NCBI RefSeq assembly: GCF_002252675.1
Contig: NZ_NQKY01000002.1
Coordinates: 233,378-297,377, forward strand
Reading direction: 5' to 3'
Origin: Synechococcus sp. BO 8801
GTDB lineage: Bacteria > Cyanobacteriota > Cyanobacteriia > PCC-6307 > Cyanobiaceae
DNA length: 64,000 nucleotides
The notes under the pieces are model-generated. The model worked only from the letters and a program-made list of their open reading frames with translations. It was not told the DNA's origin and ran no database searches. This document shows positions 9,089 to 18,275 of this stretch, one piece after another (position 1 is the stretch's first letter; each line of letters begins with the position of its first letter). The position numbers and the translations under genes were made by a program.

Positions 9089-10693
9089 ATGGCCCGATCC
9101 CTGCGCCGGATTGCCCTGATCGTGGGGGCGGCCACGGCCCTCAGCAAGGTGGCCGGCCTGCTGCGCCAGCAGGTGATCGCCGCCGCCTTCGGCGTGGGCG
9201 CGGCCTATGACGCCTACAACTACGCCTACGTGCTGCCAGGGTTCCTGCTGATCCTGCTCGGCGGCATCAACGGGCCCTTCCACAGCGCCATGGTGAGCGT
9301 GCTGGCCCGGCGGCCGCGCCATGAGGGCGCCCACGTGCTTGCCAGCATCAACACCCTGGTGGGGGCGGGGCTGATCGTCGTCACCCTGCTGCTGCTGGTG
9401 GCCGCCGATCCGCTCATCGACCTGGTGGGTCCCGGCCTCGACCCGGAACGCCACGCCCTGGCCGTGCTGCAGCTGCGCTGGATGGCGCCGATGGCCCTGT
9501 TCGCCGGCCTGATCGGCCTCGGCTTCGGGGCCCTCAACGCCGCCGACGTGTTCTGGCTGCCCTCGGTGAGTCCCCTGCTCTCCAGCGTCGCTGTCATCGG
9601 CGGCATCGGCCTGCTCTGGTGGCAGCTGGGCAGCACCATCACCCTGCCAGCCACGGCGGTGATCGGCGGCGTGGTGCTGGCCGCCAGCACCACGGTGGGG
9701 GCGATCCTGCAGTGGCTGATCCAGCTGCCGGCCCTGGCCAAGGAGGGCCTCAACCGGCTGCAGCTGGTCTGGGACTGGCGCGATCCGGGGGTGCGGGAGG
9801 TGCTGCAGGTGATGGGGCCGGCCACCCTCTCCTCCGGCATGCTCCAGATCAACGTCTTCGTGTCGCTGTTCTTCGCCTCGGGGATGCCGGCGGCGGCGGC
9901 GGGCCTGGGCTACGCCAACCTGCTGGTGCAGACGCCCCTGGGCCTGCTCTCCAATGTCCTGCTGGTGCCGCTGCTGCCCGTCTATGCCCGGCTGACGGCA
10001 CCGGAGGACCGGCCCGAGCTGGTCACGCGCATCCGCCAGGGCCTGATGCTCTCCAACGCCACCATGCTGCCCCTGGGGGCACTGATGGTGGCCCTGGCCG
10101 TGCCGATCGTGGCCCTCATCTACCAGCGCGGCGCCTTCGATCACACCGCCGCCGACCTGGTGGGCCAGCTGCTGATGGCCTACGGGATCGGCATGCCGGC
10201 CTACCTGGGCCGCGACGTGCTGGTGCGCGTCTTCTATGCCCTCGGCGACGGCAACACCCCCTTCCGCTGGTCCCTGGGCGGCATCGGCCTCAACGCGGTG
10301 TTCTGCTGGGCCTTCACCGGCGGCCCCACCCCGGCCTGGGGCCTCCAGCTGCCGATGCTCAACGCCGGCGCCGCCGGCCTGGTGCTGGCCACCGTGGCGG
10401 TGAACCTGATCACCTGCTCCGGCCTGGTGCTGGCCCTCAGCCGCCGGCTGGGGGGCCTGCCCCTGCGGCTCTGGGCCGCCGACAGCGGCAAGCTGCTGCT
10501 GGCCGCCCTGGTCGGAGGGGGGGCCTGCTGGTGGCTGTCGCTGGCGGTGGCCTGGCCTCCGGGCCTGGTGGGGCTGCTGCTCCAGAACACGATCTGCGCC
10601 GGCCTGGCGGTGGGGCTCTACGGACTGCTGGCGAGCCTCGCCGGCGTACCCGAGGCGGGCCAGCTGCTGCGGATGGTGCGCCGCCGGGCCTAA
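9089..10693 (+). CDS. murJ: lipid II flippase MurJ
   Basis: A 534-residue integral membrane protein with about 14 helices, matching MurJ/MviN, which flips lipid II across the inner membrane for peptidoglycan synthesis. The N-terminus SKVAGLLRQQVIAAAFG is the diagnostic MurJ signature, and GPFHSAMV and ALGDGNTPFRWS are also typical. The start ATG 9089 sits just in front of the signature. Its stop overlaps the stop of the convergent small gene by 4 bases. Confidence 0.95.
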   Translation: MARSLRRIALIVGAATALSKVAGLLRQQVIAAAFGVGAAYDAYNYAYVLPGFLLILLGGINGPFHSAMVSVLARRPRHEGAHVLASINTLVGAGLIVVTLLLLVAADPLIDLVGPGLDPERHALAVLQLRWMAPMALFAGLIGLGFGALNAADVFWLPSVSPLLSSVAVIGGIGLLWWQLGSTITLPATAVIGGVVLAASTTVGAILQWLIQLPALAKEGLNRLQLVWDWRDPGVREVLQVMGPATLSSGMLQINVFVSLFFASGMPAAAAGLGYANLLVQTPLGLLSNVLLVPLLPVYARLTAPEDRPELVTRIRQGLMLSNATMLPLGALMVALAVPIVALIYQRGAFDHTAADLVGQLLMAYGIGMPAYLGRDVLVRVFYALGDGNTPFRWSLGGIGLNAVFCWAFTGGPTPAWGLQLPMLNAGAAGLVLATVAVNLITCSGLVLALSRRLGGLPLRLWAADSGKLLLAALVGGGACWWLSLAVAWPPGLVGLLLQNTICAGLAVGLYGLLASLAGVPEAGQLLRMVRRRA

Positions 10694-10947
10694 GGGAGCC
10701 GCACCTGGCGCTCCTCTCTTACCTGCACGGGAATCTCCAGATGGGAGCGGCCGATCATCTGGGGGCCGTCGATCGAGAAGATGCGGGCCTCGATGCCGAA
10801 GTCCCGGAAGGCACTCTCCAGTTCCTGGATCAGGGCCTTCTCCACCTGGGCCTCCGCATCCACCACCTTGCCGATCAGACGCCCGCCGAGTCGGCCGATG
10901 CGCTGGCGGACCACGTCACGGGCATTGGTGACTTCGATGACCAGCAC
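10690..10947 (-). CDS. small conserved cyanobacterial protein
   Basis: An 85-residue soluble protein starting MLVIEVTNARDVVRQRIG. I recognise the pattern from picocyanobacterial genomes as a conserved hypothetical but have no name for it. It is predicted alpha then beta, with a helix (DAEAQVEKALIQELE) and a terminal strand pair. It lies on the same strand as the DUF3181 and 2TM genes, 56 bases after the DUF3181 stop. Function unknown. Confidence 0.7.
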   Translation of the reverse strand: MLVIEVTNARDVVRQRIGRLGGRLIGKVVDAEAQVEKALIQELESAFRDFGIEARIFSIDGPQMIGRSHLEIPVQVREERQVRLP

Positions 10948-11003
10948 GACCAGCCTGCGTGGGGCGTCACCCTATCCGCAGAACGGCCGTCCGGCCGCAG
11001 GCT

Positions 11004-11291
11004 TCAGCAAAAGGGTTGCAGCACGTCTTCCAGATCACGCAGCTGGCCGGCGGGCACCAGCCGTGCCAGGGGCAGGCGCGTCGCCCCGCCGCCGATCGGC
11101 ACCTGCACCGCCTCCAGGGCCTGGCGGGCGCAGACCTCGGCGCCCTGGTCGAGCCGGGCGGCGCATTCGATCGCCAGGATCTGGGCCAGGCCCGCATCGC
11201 CCAGGTAGAGGTGCCAGCCGGCCACCTGCACGTACAGCCGGTCGGCGATCGCCCGGGTCAGTTCCTCGAGATCGGCGGCGGCAAGCGTCAT
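11004..11291 (-). CDS. DUF3181 family protein
   Basis: A 95-residue protein with TRAIADRLYVQVAGWHLYLGDAGLA, the core of the cyanobacterial DUF3181 family (AIADxxYxxVAxWHLYLxDAxLA). The C-terminus VPIGGGATRLPLARLVP also fits. Its start codon overlaps the stop of the upstream 2TM gene by 4 bases (ATGA), so the two are probably translationally coupled. Function unknown. Confidence 0.8.
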   Translation of the reverse strand: MTLAAADLEELTRAIADRLYVQVAGWHLYLGDAGLAQILAIECAARLDQGAEVCARQALEAVQVPIGGGATRLPLARLVPAGQLRDLEDVLQPFC

Positions 11292-11527
11292 GGCTGGGGC
11301 TCGGGGCGTTGCAGCACCACCACGCTGCCATGGACCAGCAGCACGGCGGCCCAGCCGATCGTCAGCCAGCCCAGGTGGGCCCAGGGGTGGCGCAGGCCCT
11401 GGACGAACCAGAGGCCGCTGTTGACGGCGGCGAACAGGGCGGCATGGAGCGTGAGGTTCACGATCCGCTCGAAGTGCCGATAGGTGGGATCGTCGGGATC
11501 GGCGGGGCCGTACCAGCGGATCGGCAT
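11288..11527 (-). CDS. 2TM domain protein
   Basis: A 79-residue protein with two predicted transmembrane helices (about 25-48 and 52-72) joined by a short loop, LRHPWAHLGW, which is the hallmark arrangement of the 2TM domain family. The N-terminus MPIRWYGPADPDDPTYRHFERIV matches cyanobacterial members. It is the first gene of a pair with DUF3181. Role unknown. Confidence 0.75.
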   Translation of the reverse strand: MPIRWYGPADPDDPTYRHFERIVNLTLHAALFAAVNSGLWFVQGLRHPWAHLGWLTIGWAAVLLVHGSVVVLQRPEPQP

Positions 11528-11642
11528 GGGGGGAAGACCGCCGCAGGCGGTGGTTGGGCTCTGCTGCGGACCCTATCGGGCCGGGGGCGGCGGGGGCGTT
11601 GTTGACGGATCGGCACCCCGTGGGGTGAGAATGTCGGGGCAG

Positions 11643-11716
11643 GCGCTTGTAGCTCAGCGGATTAGAGCATCTGACTACGGATCAGAGGGTCGGGAGTTCG
11701 AATCTCTCCAGGCGCG
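11643..11716 (+). tRNA. tRNA-Arg (anticodon ACG)
   Basis: A full cloverleaf. The acceptor stem GCGCTTG pairs with CAGGCGC (one G-T pair), the D arm is GCTC/GAGC, and the anticodon stem TCTGA/TCAGA holds loop CTACGGA with anticodon ACG. The T arm is GGGAG-TTCGAAT-CTCTC (with a G-T pair), and the discriminator is G. CCA is not encoded. It reads Arg CGN codons after A34-to-inosine editing. A terminator follows. Confidence 0.96.
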
Positions 11717-11727
11717 TTCCTTCCCAC

Positions 11728-11751
11728 ACCGCCCTTCGGGGCGGTTTTTTT
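11728..11751 (+). terminator. rho-independent terminator after tRNA-Arg
   Basis: ACCGCCC-TTCG-GGGCGGT followed directly by a run of T: a seven-pair stem with a stable TTCG tetraloop, 11 bases after the tRNA. Confidence 0.92.
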
Positions 11752-11842
11752 ATGGCTGTCACGGGGATGCAGGGGCCTGCACGCCCGAGGCCGGTCAGGC
11801 CTGCGGCGTTTGCCTACGATCGGTTTCACACTGAGTAGCCCC

Positions 11843-13153
11843 ATGGCGGACCGAGCGGATCACGGCCCCACGCAGCCTGCAGCCTCCATCGACAGCCCCC
11901 TGGCCAGCGGCGATCCGGCCATCGCTGCCCTGATCGAGAAGGAGCTGCGGCGCCAGCAGACCCACCTCGAGCTGATCGCCAGCGAGAACTTCGCCTCCCG
12001 GGCGGTGATGGAGGCCCAGGGCTCGGTGCTCACCAACAAGTACGCCGAGGGCCTGCCCCACAAGCGCTACTACGGCGGCTGCGAGCACGTCGACATCATC
12101 GAGGACCTGGCCATCGCGCGGGCCAAGCAGCTGTTCGGCGCGGCCTGGGCCAACGTCCAGCCCCACAGCGGCGCCCAGGCCAACTTCGCCGTGTTCCTGG
12201 CGCTGCTGCAGCCCGGCGACACGATCCTGGGCATGGATCTCTCCCACGGCGGCCACCTCACCCACGGCTCGCCGGTGAACGTGTCCGGCAAGTGGTTCAA
12301 GGCCGTCCACTACGGCGTCGACCCCGAGACCCACCAGCTCAACTTCGACACCATCCGCCAGCTCGCCCTTGAGCACCGGCCCAAGCTGATCATCTGCGGC
12401 TACTCCGCCTACCCCCGCACGATCGACTTCGCCGCCTTCCGGGCCATCGCCGACGAGGTGGGGGCCTACCTGCTGGCCGACATGGCCCACATCGCCGGCC
12501 TGGTGGCCTCCGGCGTGCACCCCAGCCCGGTGCCCCACTGCCACGTGGTCACCACCACCACCCACAAGACCCTGCGGGGCCCCCGCGGTGGCCTGATCCT
12601 CTGCAACGACGAGACCTTCGGCCGCCAGTTCGACAAGGCCGTCTTCCCCGGCTCCCAGGGTGGGCCGCTCGAGCACGTGATCGCCGCCAAGGCCGTGGCC
12701 TTCGGCGAAGCGCTGCAGCCCAGCTTCCGCACGTACAGCCAGCAGGTGGTGCGCAATGCCCAGGCCCTGGCCGAGCGGATCCAGGAGCGGGGCATCGCCG
12801 TCGTCTCCGGCGGCACCGACAACCACCTGGTGCTGCTCGACCTGCGCTCCATCGGCCTGACCGGCAAGGTGGCCGACCGCCTGGTGAGCGACGTCAACAT
12901 CACCGCCAACAAGAACACGGTGCCCTTCGATCCGGAGTCGCCGTTCGTGACCAGCGGCCTGCGCCTGGGCAGCGCTGCCCTCACCACCCGCGGCTTCGAT
13001 GCCGAGGCCTTTCGTGAGGTGGCCGATGTGATCGCCGACCGCCTGCTGCACCCGGACGATGCCGCCGTCGAGCTCCGCTGCCGTGAGCGGGTGGCCTCCC
13101 TCTGCGGCCGCTTCCCCCTCTATGGACGCCAACGTGAGCTCCAGCACGCCTGA
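11843..13153 (+). CDS. glyA: serine hydroxymethyltransferase
   Basis: A 436-residue PLP enzyme that interconverts serine and glycine and supplies one-carbon units on tetrahydrofolate. Motifs include [34 protein letters not shown] and the Schiff-base lysine Lys242 in [15 protein letters not shown]. An upstream frame extension exists, but ATG 11843 gives the usual N-terminus and length. It stands alone after the tRNA-Arg terminator. Identification is certain. Confidence 0.97.
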   Translation: MADRADHGPTQPAASIDSPLASGDPAIAALIEKELRRQQTHLELIASENFASRAVMEAQGSVLTNKYAEGLPHKRYYGGCEHVDIIEDLAIARAKQLFGAAWANVQPHSGAQANFAVFLALLQPGDTILGMDLSHGGHLTHGSPVNVSGKWFKAVHYGVDPETHQLNFDTIRQLALEHRPKLIICGYSAYPRTIDFAAFRAIADEVGAYLLADMAHIAGLVASGVHPSPVPHCHVVTTTTHKTLRGPRGGLILCNDETFGRQFDKAVFPGSQGGPLEHVIAAKAVAFGEALQPSFRTYSQQVVRNAQALAERIQERGIAVVSGGTDNHLVLLDLRSIGLTGKVADRLVSDVNITANKNTVPFDPESPFVTSGLRLGSAALTTRGFDAEAFREVADVIADRLLHPDDAAVELRCRERVASLCGRFPLYGRQRELQHA

Positions 13154-13211
13154 CGGCCCCGTTCACCCGTAACGTGTCGCCTACAGGACCGCACTCTTCC
13201 GGCCCGCCGTT

Positions 13212-14294
13212 GTGACCCTCGCCTACAGCCCCAACGCGGCGGCCCTGCTCACGGCCACTGCGGCGGCCCTGCTCACGGCGCTGATCGTGCCTGTGGTGCG
13301 GAGGCTCGGTCTGCGCTGGGGGCTGGTGGACCCGCCCGATGACCGCAAGCAGCACACCGGCCCCATGGTGCGGCTCGGGGGGGTGGGCATCGTTGTGGGA
13401 TTCAGCCTCTCGCTGGCCTGCACCTGGACCTTCGGCGGCTTCGCCGACCTGCCGCCGGACAAGGACCAGCTGATCTGGACCACCCTGGCGGGGGCCCTCT
13501 GCTTCTTCGTGATCGGCCTGGCGGACGACCTGTTCGCCCTGCCGCCCCTGCCCCGCCTCTGCGGCCAGGTGCTCGTGGCCGCGGCGGTTTGGAACCAGGG
13601 GGTGCGCATCGGCAGCATCGACCTGCCCTTCGGCCTGGGGCATTCCGTCGCCGGGCTGCCGCTGCCGGAGGGGCTGAGCCTGCTGGCCACGGTGGTCTGG
13701 CTGGTGGGGATCACCAACGCGATCAACTGGCTCGATGGCCTCGACGGGCTGGCGGCGGGGGTGAGCGGCATCGCCGCCGTGGGGCTGCTCTCGGTGAGCT
13801 TCAGCCTCAGCCAGCCCGCCGCCGGCCTGCTGGCGGCGGCCCTGGCCGGCAGCTGCCTGGGCTTCCTGCGCCACAACTTCAACCCGGCCCGCATCTTCAT
13901 GGGCGACGGGGGTTCCTATTTCCTCGGCTTCGCCCTGGCGGCGATCAGCATCGTCGGCCCGGCCAAGCGCCTCACCAGCGTCAGCCTGCTGTTGCCGCTG
14001 ATGATCCTGTCCCTGCCCCTGGCTGACATGTCGGCGGTGATCATGGGCCGCCTCCGGGCCGGCCGCTCGCCCTTCTACCCGGATCGCCGCCACCTGCACC
14101 ACCGCCTGCTGCGGGCCGGCTTCAGCCACCGCCGCACCGTGGTGCTGATCTACGCCTTCACCCAGTGGCTGGCCTCCATCGCCCTGGTGCTGGCCAATGC
14201 CGAGATGCGCTTCCTCTGGCTGGCGCTGGCCACGGCGGTGCTGATCGCCGTGCTGGTGGTCTGCCGCCGCCAGATGCAGGAGGAGGCCAAGTGA
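13212..14294 (+). CDS. undecaprenyl-phosphate sugar-1-phosphate transferase (WecA/MraY-like)
   Basis: A 360-residue membrane protein with about 10-11 helices, belonging to the polyprenyl-phosphate HexNAc-1-P transferases. Catalytic motifs are intact: [49 protein letters not shown] and the cytoplasmic His loop DRRHLHHRL typical of WecA. It should start a surface polysaccharide or O-antigen on undecaprenyl phosphate. The start is GTG 13212. The stop overlaps the GTG start of cinA by 4 bases, so the two are co-translated. Confidence 0.88.
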   Translation: MTLAYSPNAAALLTATAAALLTALIVPVVRRLGLRWGLVDPPDDRKQHTGPMVRLGGVGIVVGFSLSLACTWTFGGFADLPPDKDQLIWTTLAGALCFFVIGLADDLFALPPLPRLCGQVLVAAAVWNQGVRIGSIDLPFGLGHSVAGLPLPEGLSLLATVVWLVGITNAINWLDGLDGLAAGVSGIAAVGLLSVSFSLSQPAAGLLAAALAGSCLGFLRHNFNPARIFMGDGGSYFLGFALAAISIVGPAKRLTSVSLLLPLMILSLPLADMSAVIMGRLRAGRSPFYPDRRHLHHRLLRAGFSHRRTVVLIYAFTQWLASIALVLANAEMRFLWLALATAVLIAVLVVCRRQMQEEAK

Positions 14295-15565
14295 GCGGCC
14301 CCCCCGGCGCCGCCGGGGTGGAGGTGCTCTGCATCGGCACCGAGCTGCTGCTGGGCAACATCGTCAACGGCAATGCCCGCTGGCTGGCCGAACAGCTGGC
14401 CGCCCTCGGGGTGGTGCATCACCGCCAGCAGGTGGTGGGCGACAACCGGGAGCGGCTGATCGAGGCGGTGCGGCAGGCGGCGGGCCGCTGCCGGGTGCTG
14501 GTCACCACCGGCGGCCTGGGGCCCACCCCCGACGACCTCACCACCGAGGCGATCGCGGCGGCCTTCGGCGCCGACCTGGTGGAACACGGCGAGATCTGGG
14601 CGGCGATCCAGGCCCGGATCACGGCCCGGGGCCGCACCGTCGCCCCCTCCAACCGCAAGCAGGCCCTGCTGCCCCGGGGGGCCGCCGTGCTGCCCAACCC
14701 CACCGGCACGGCCCCCGGGATGATCTGGACCCCGGTGCCGGGGTTCACCGTGCTCACCTTCCCTGGCGTTCCCAGCGAGCTGCGGGCCATGTGGGAGGCC
14801 ACCGCGGCCCCCTGGCTGCGGGAGGCGGGCCTGGCGGGCGGGGTGTTCGCCAGCCGCATGCTGCGCTTCTGGGGGGTGCCCGAGTCCGATCTGGCCGAGC
14901 GGGTGCACGACCTGCTGGCCCTGGAGAACCCCACCGTGGCGCCCTACGCCGGCGCCGGCGAGGTGAAGCTGCGGGTCACGGCCCGGGCCGGCGACGCGGC
15001 CGCCGCCGCCGCCCTGCTGGCCCCGGTGGAGGCGGAACTGCGTCGCCGCACCGGCACCAGTTGCTTCGGCGCCGACGGCGACAGCCTGGCCTCGGTGGTG
15101 CTGGCGGCCCTGCGCCGCCGGGGCGAGACCCTCGCGGTGGCCGAGTCGTGCACCGGCGGCGGCCTCGGGGCCGCCCTGGTGGCGGTGCCGGGGGCGTCGG
15201 AGGTGTTCCTCGGTGGCGTGATCGCCTATGCCAACGCCGTCAAGCAGGCGGTGCTGGGGGTGCCGGCGGCGGTGCTCGAGCGCCATGGGGCGGTGAGCGA
15301 TCCGGTGGCCGAGGCGATGGCGGAGGGGGTGCGGCGTCTCACGGGGGCCACCTGGGCCCTGGCGGTCACGGGCATCGCCGGACCCGGTGGCGGCACGGCC
15401 GAGAAGCCGGTGGGGCTGGTGCACATCGCCGTGGCCGGGCCCGATGGCTGCCGCAGCGAGGCGGTGCGCTTCGGCAGCGGCCGCGAGCGTGGCTGGATCC
15501 AGACGCTGACGGTGGGGGAAAGCCTGAACCGTCTGCGGTTACAGCTGAACATTGGGACGATCTGA
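14291..15565 (+). CDS. cinA: CinA-like competence/damage-inducible protein
   Basis: A 424-residue two-domain protein. Residues 1-170 form the molybdopterin-binding-like domain with [21 protein letters not shown] and [16 protein letters not shown]. Residues ~265-424 form the nicotinamide-nucleotide amidohydrolase domain ([27 protein letters not shown]). The family is associated with NAD recycling and, in some bacteria, competence. Start GTG 14291 overlaps the previous stop as GTGA; the longer frame upstream lies inside that gene. Confidence 0.93.
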   Translation: MSGPPGAAGVEVLCIGTELLLGNIVNGNARWLAEQLAALGVVHHRQQVVGDNRERLIEAVRQAAGRCRVLVTTGGLGPTPDDLTTEAIAAAFGADLVEHGEIWAAIQARITARGRTVAPSNRKQALLPRGAAVLPNPTGTAPGMIWTPVPGFTVLTFPGVPSELRAMWEATAAPWLREAGLAGGVFASRMLRFWGVPESDLAERVHDLLALENPTVAPYAGAGEVKLRVTARAGDAAAAAALLAPVEAELRRRTGTSCFGADGDSLASVVLAALRRRGETLAVAESCTGGGLGAALVAVPGASEVFLGGVIAYANAVKQAVLGVPAAVLERHGAVSDPVAEAMAEGVRRLTGATWALAVTGIAGPGGGTAEKPVGLVHIAVAGPDGCRSEAVRFGSGRERGWIQTLTVGESLNRLRLQLNIGTI

Positions 15566-15921
15566 GCCGGCCTGATCGGAACATCTGCTGCCGCGGCCGC
15601 CATCGATCACGAATCCTGAGGCATGGACTTTTCCCCCCGACCTGGCCCTTTTCCCCCGAAAGCAGGGGCGTTTTCCACAGGTGGCGGCGGTCGGCCCGAG
15701 CTGCCGGAGGGGTCCTGGCTCGGCGCTGCGGGAAAGGCCTCTCCCCCTTGACCACGCCGCCCGGCGGGTACCGCAGCAGCGGCCACCCCCGGGCGGCGGC
15801 CGGGAAGCCGCCCTGCGCCGGGATTCTCAGCGGCGGTCCCTTGGGACCGGCCCGGTGGGGGTCGCTTTGACGCGGGGGGCGGCCCCATGGCCTGATGGGG
15901 GGGACCGACGACCAGCGCCGT
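15566..15921. other. 356-bp GC-rich structured intergenic region
   Basis: No credible ORF. It contains two perfect hairpins: GGGCGGC/GCCGCCC with a 9-base loop (15791-15813) and GGTCCC-TT-GGGACC (15835-15848). Two TTTTCCCCC-type blocks lie near 15630-15660. It must hold the promoter of the DUF2811-leuC-leuD operon and could encode a leader or small RNA. I tested it by eye against tmRNA, 4.5S RNA and RNase P landmarks and found none. Confidence 0.45.
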
Positions 15922-16200
15922 ATGAGCCAGATTCCCGACCACGCTCCCCGCACCGTGAGCATCGAGAACCAGATGCCGGAGGACCTGTTCGAGGCGATGC
16001 GGGAGTTCATCCGGGTGCACCCCCAGTGGGACCAGTACCGCCTGATGCAGGCCGCGCTGGCCGGTTTCCTGGTCCAGCACGGCAGCCACGACCGCGCCGT
16101 GGCCCGCCATTACCTCAACGGCCTGTTCCGCCGCGAGCCCGCACCGGTGGAACACCCTCCTTCTAGGGTGGTTTCTGACCGTCTCGATCCTTCCTCTTGA
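15922..16200 (+). CDS. DUF2811 family protein
   Basis: A 92-residue protein with [19 protein letters not shown] and [18 protein letters not shown], the conserved core of the small cyanobacterial DUF2811 family, predicted mostly helical. ATG 15922 is preferred over the longer frame at 15895. Its TGA overlaps the TTG start of leuC, so it leads the leucine operon here. Function unknown; a link to leucine synthesis is only positional. Confidence 0.8.
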   Translation: MSQIPDHAPRTVSIENQMPEDLFEAMREFIRVHPQWDQYRLMQAALAGFLVQHGSHDRAVARHYLNGLFRREPAPVEHPPSRVVSDRLDPSS

Positions 16201-17639
16201 GCGCCGGCACCCTCTACGACAAGGTCTGGGAGCTGCACCGCGTCGCCGATCTCCCGGGCGGAGCCACCCAGCTGTTCATCGGGCTGCACCTGATCCACGA
16301 GGTCACCAGCCCCCAGGCCTTCGCCGCCCTCGACGATCTGGGCCTGTCGGTGCGCCACCCCGAACGCACGGTCGCCACGGTCGACCACATCGTTCCCACC
16401 ACCTCCCAGGCCCGGCCCTTCGCCGACCCCCTGGCCGAGGAGATGCTCGCCACCCTGGAGGCCAACTGCGCCCGGCACGGCATCACCCTCCATGGCCTCG
16501 GCAGCGGCCGCCAGGGGATCGTGCACGTGATCGCCCCGGAGCTGGGGCTCACCCAGCCCGGCATGACCGTGGCCTGCGGCGATTCCCACACCTCCACCCA
16601 CGGCGCCTTCGGTGCCATCGCCTTCGGCATCGGCACCAGCCAGGTGCGCGATGTGCTCGCCAGCCAGAGCCTGGCGATGGGCAAGCTGAAGGTGCGCCGG
16701 ATCCGGGTGGAGGGGACCCTGCAGAGCGGCGTCTACGCCAAGGATCTGGTGCTGCACGTGATCCGCACCCTGGGGGTGAAGGGCGGCGTCGGCTACGCCT
16801 ACGAGTTCGCCGGGCCGGCGATCGAGGCCCTCTCGATGGAGGAGCGGATGACGCTCTGCAACATGGCCATCGAGGGCGGGGCGCGCTGCGGCTACGTCAA
16901 CCCCGACGCCATCACCTTCGCCTATCTGAAGGGGCGGCCCCATGCCCCCGCCGGCGAGGCCTGGGAGCGGGCCGTCGCCTGGTGGAGCGCCCTCGCCTCC
17001 GGTCCCGACGCCGTCTTCGACGACGAGGTGGTGTTCGACGCGGCCACGATCGCGCCCACCGTCACCTGGGGCATCACCCCGGGGCAGGCCATCGGCGTCG
17101 ATGAGGCCGTGCCCACCCTCGAGCAGACCGACAGCGACGAGCGGCCGATCGCCGAGGAGGCCTACCGCTACATGGATCTGCGCCCCGGGGTGCCGATCGA
17201 AGGGTTGCCGGTGGATGTCTGCTTCATCGGCAGCTGCACCAATGGCCGCCTCAGCGACCTGCGGGCCGCCGCCGCCGTGGCCCGCGGCCGCCAGGTGGCG
17301 GCGGGCATCAAGGCCTTCGTGGTGCCGGGCAGTGAGCAGGTGGCGGCCGCAGCCGAGGCCGAGGGCCTCGATGCGGTGTTCCGCGAGGCCGGCTTCGAAT
17401 GGCGCGAGCCGGGCTGTTCGATGTGCCTGGCCATGAACCCCGACCGGCTCGAGGGGCGCCAGATCAGCGCCAGTTCCAGCAACCGCAACTTCAAGGGGCG
17501 CCAGGGTTCCGCCTCCGGCCGCACCCTGCTGATGAGCCCGGCCATGGTGGCCGCGGCGGCGGTGAGCGGACACGTGGCCGACGTGCGCCGCCTGATCGCC
17601 ACCCCGTCCTCCCCCGAGCCCGCCCCCACCCCCGCATGA
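16197..17639 (+). CDS. leuC: 3-isopropylmalate dehydratase large subunit
   Basis: A 480-residue aconitase-family subunit that with LeuD isomerises 2-isopropylmalate to 3-isopropylmalate in leucine synthesis. The 4Fe-4S ligands are Cys347 ([10 protein letters not shown]), Cys407 and Cys410 ([10 protein letters not shown]). TVDHIVPT and [13 protein letters not shown] are also typical. It starts at TTG 16197, overlapping the DUF2811 stop, and [16 protein letters not shown] is the normal N-terminus. Its stop overlaps the leuD ATG. Identification is certain. Confidence 0.96.
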   Translation: MSAGTLYDKVWELHRVADLPGGATQLFIGLHLIHEVTSPQAFAALDDLGLSVRHPERTVATVDHIVPTTSQARPFADPLAEEMLATLEANCARHGITLHGLGSGRQGIVHVIAPELGLTQPGMTVACGDSHTSTHGAFGAIAFGIGTSQVRDVLASQSLAMGKLKVRRIRVEGTLQSGVYAKDLVLHVIRTLGVKGGVGYAYEFAGPAIEALSMEERMTLCNMAIEGGARCGYVNPDAITFAYLKGRPHAPAGEAWERAVAWWSALASGPDAVFDDEVVFDAATIAPTVTWGITPGQAIGVDEAVPTLEQTDSDERPIAEEAYRYMDLRPGVPIEGLPVDVCFIGSCTNGRLSDLRAAAAVARGRQVAAGIKAFVVPGSEQVAAAAEAEGLDAVFREAGFEWREPGCSMCLAMNPDRLEGRQISASSSNRNFKGRQGSASGRTLLMSPAMVAAAAVSGHVADVRRLIATPSSPEPAPTPA

Positions 17640-18268
17640 GCGCCACCCCCTTCCCGGCCGGACCGATCCAGCACTGCCAGGGCCGCGCCGTCGTCGTGCC
17701 CGGCGACGACATCGACACCGACCGGATCATCCCGGCCCGCTATCTCAAGTGCGTCACCTTTGACGGGCTGGCGGAGGGTGTCTTCGCCGATGACCGCCGC
17801 GAGCGGGCCGGCGACCACCCCTTCGACCGGGCCGGCAACCAGGGCGCCGCGATCCTCGTGGTCAACCGCAACTTCGGCTGCGGCTCCAGCCGGGAGCACG
17901 CCCCCCAGGCGCTGATGCGCTGGGGCATCCGGGCGGTGATCGGCGAGAGCTTCGCCGAGATCTTCTTCGGCAACTGCCTGGCCCTGGGGATCCCCTGCCT
18001 CAGCGCCGACCACGACACGGTGCTGGCCGTCCAGGCCGCCGTCGCCGCCCATCCCGGCGCCCTGCTGCAGCTCGATCTCGAGCCGCCCCAGGTGACGCTG
18101 CAGGCTGACGGCGAGGCTCTGGCGTGGCCCCTGGAGCTGGCGGCCGGCCCGCGCCGCATGCTGGTGAGCGGCGAGTGGAACGGCACGGCCCAGCTCGTGG
18201 CCCACGACGCCGAGCTGCGGGCCACCACCGGCCGGCTCCCGTATCTGGCCGGCTTCGCCACCGCCTAG
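17636..18268 (+). CDS. leuD: 3-isopropylmalate dehydratase small subunit
   Basis: A 210-residue swivel-domain subunit with [16 protein letters not shown], the [15 protein letters not shown] substrate-specificity loop and [17 protein letters not shown] 17636 overlaps the leuC stop (ATGA), giving coupled translation and a 1:1 complex with LeuC. It ends 8 bases before the convergent DUF3769 gene. Identification is certain. Confidence 0.96.
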   Translation: MSATPFPAGPIQHCQGRAVVVPGDDIDTDRIIPARYLKCVTFDGLAEGVFADDRRERAGDHPFDRAGNQGAAILVVNRNFGCGSSREHAPQALMRWGIRAVIGESFAEIFFGNCLALGIPCLSADHDTVLAVQAAVAAHPGALLQLDLEPPQVTLQADGEALAWPLELAAGPRRMLVSGEWNGTAQLVAHDAELRATTGRLPYLAGFATA

Positions 18269-18275
18269 AAGGGAC

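Noticed and set aside
15566..15921. tmRNA, 4.5S RNA or RNase P RNA in the gap before DUF2811
   Set aside because: No tag-peptide reading frame, no TTCGA-type T arm and no conserved core sequences were visible.
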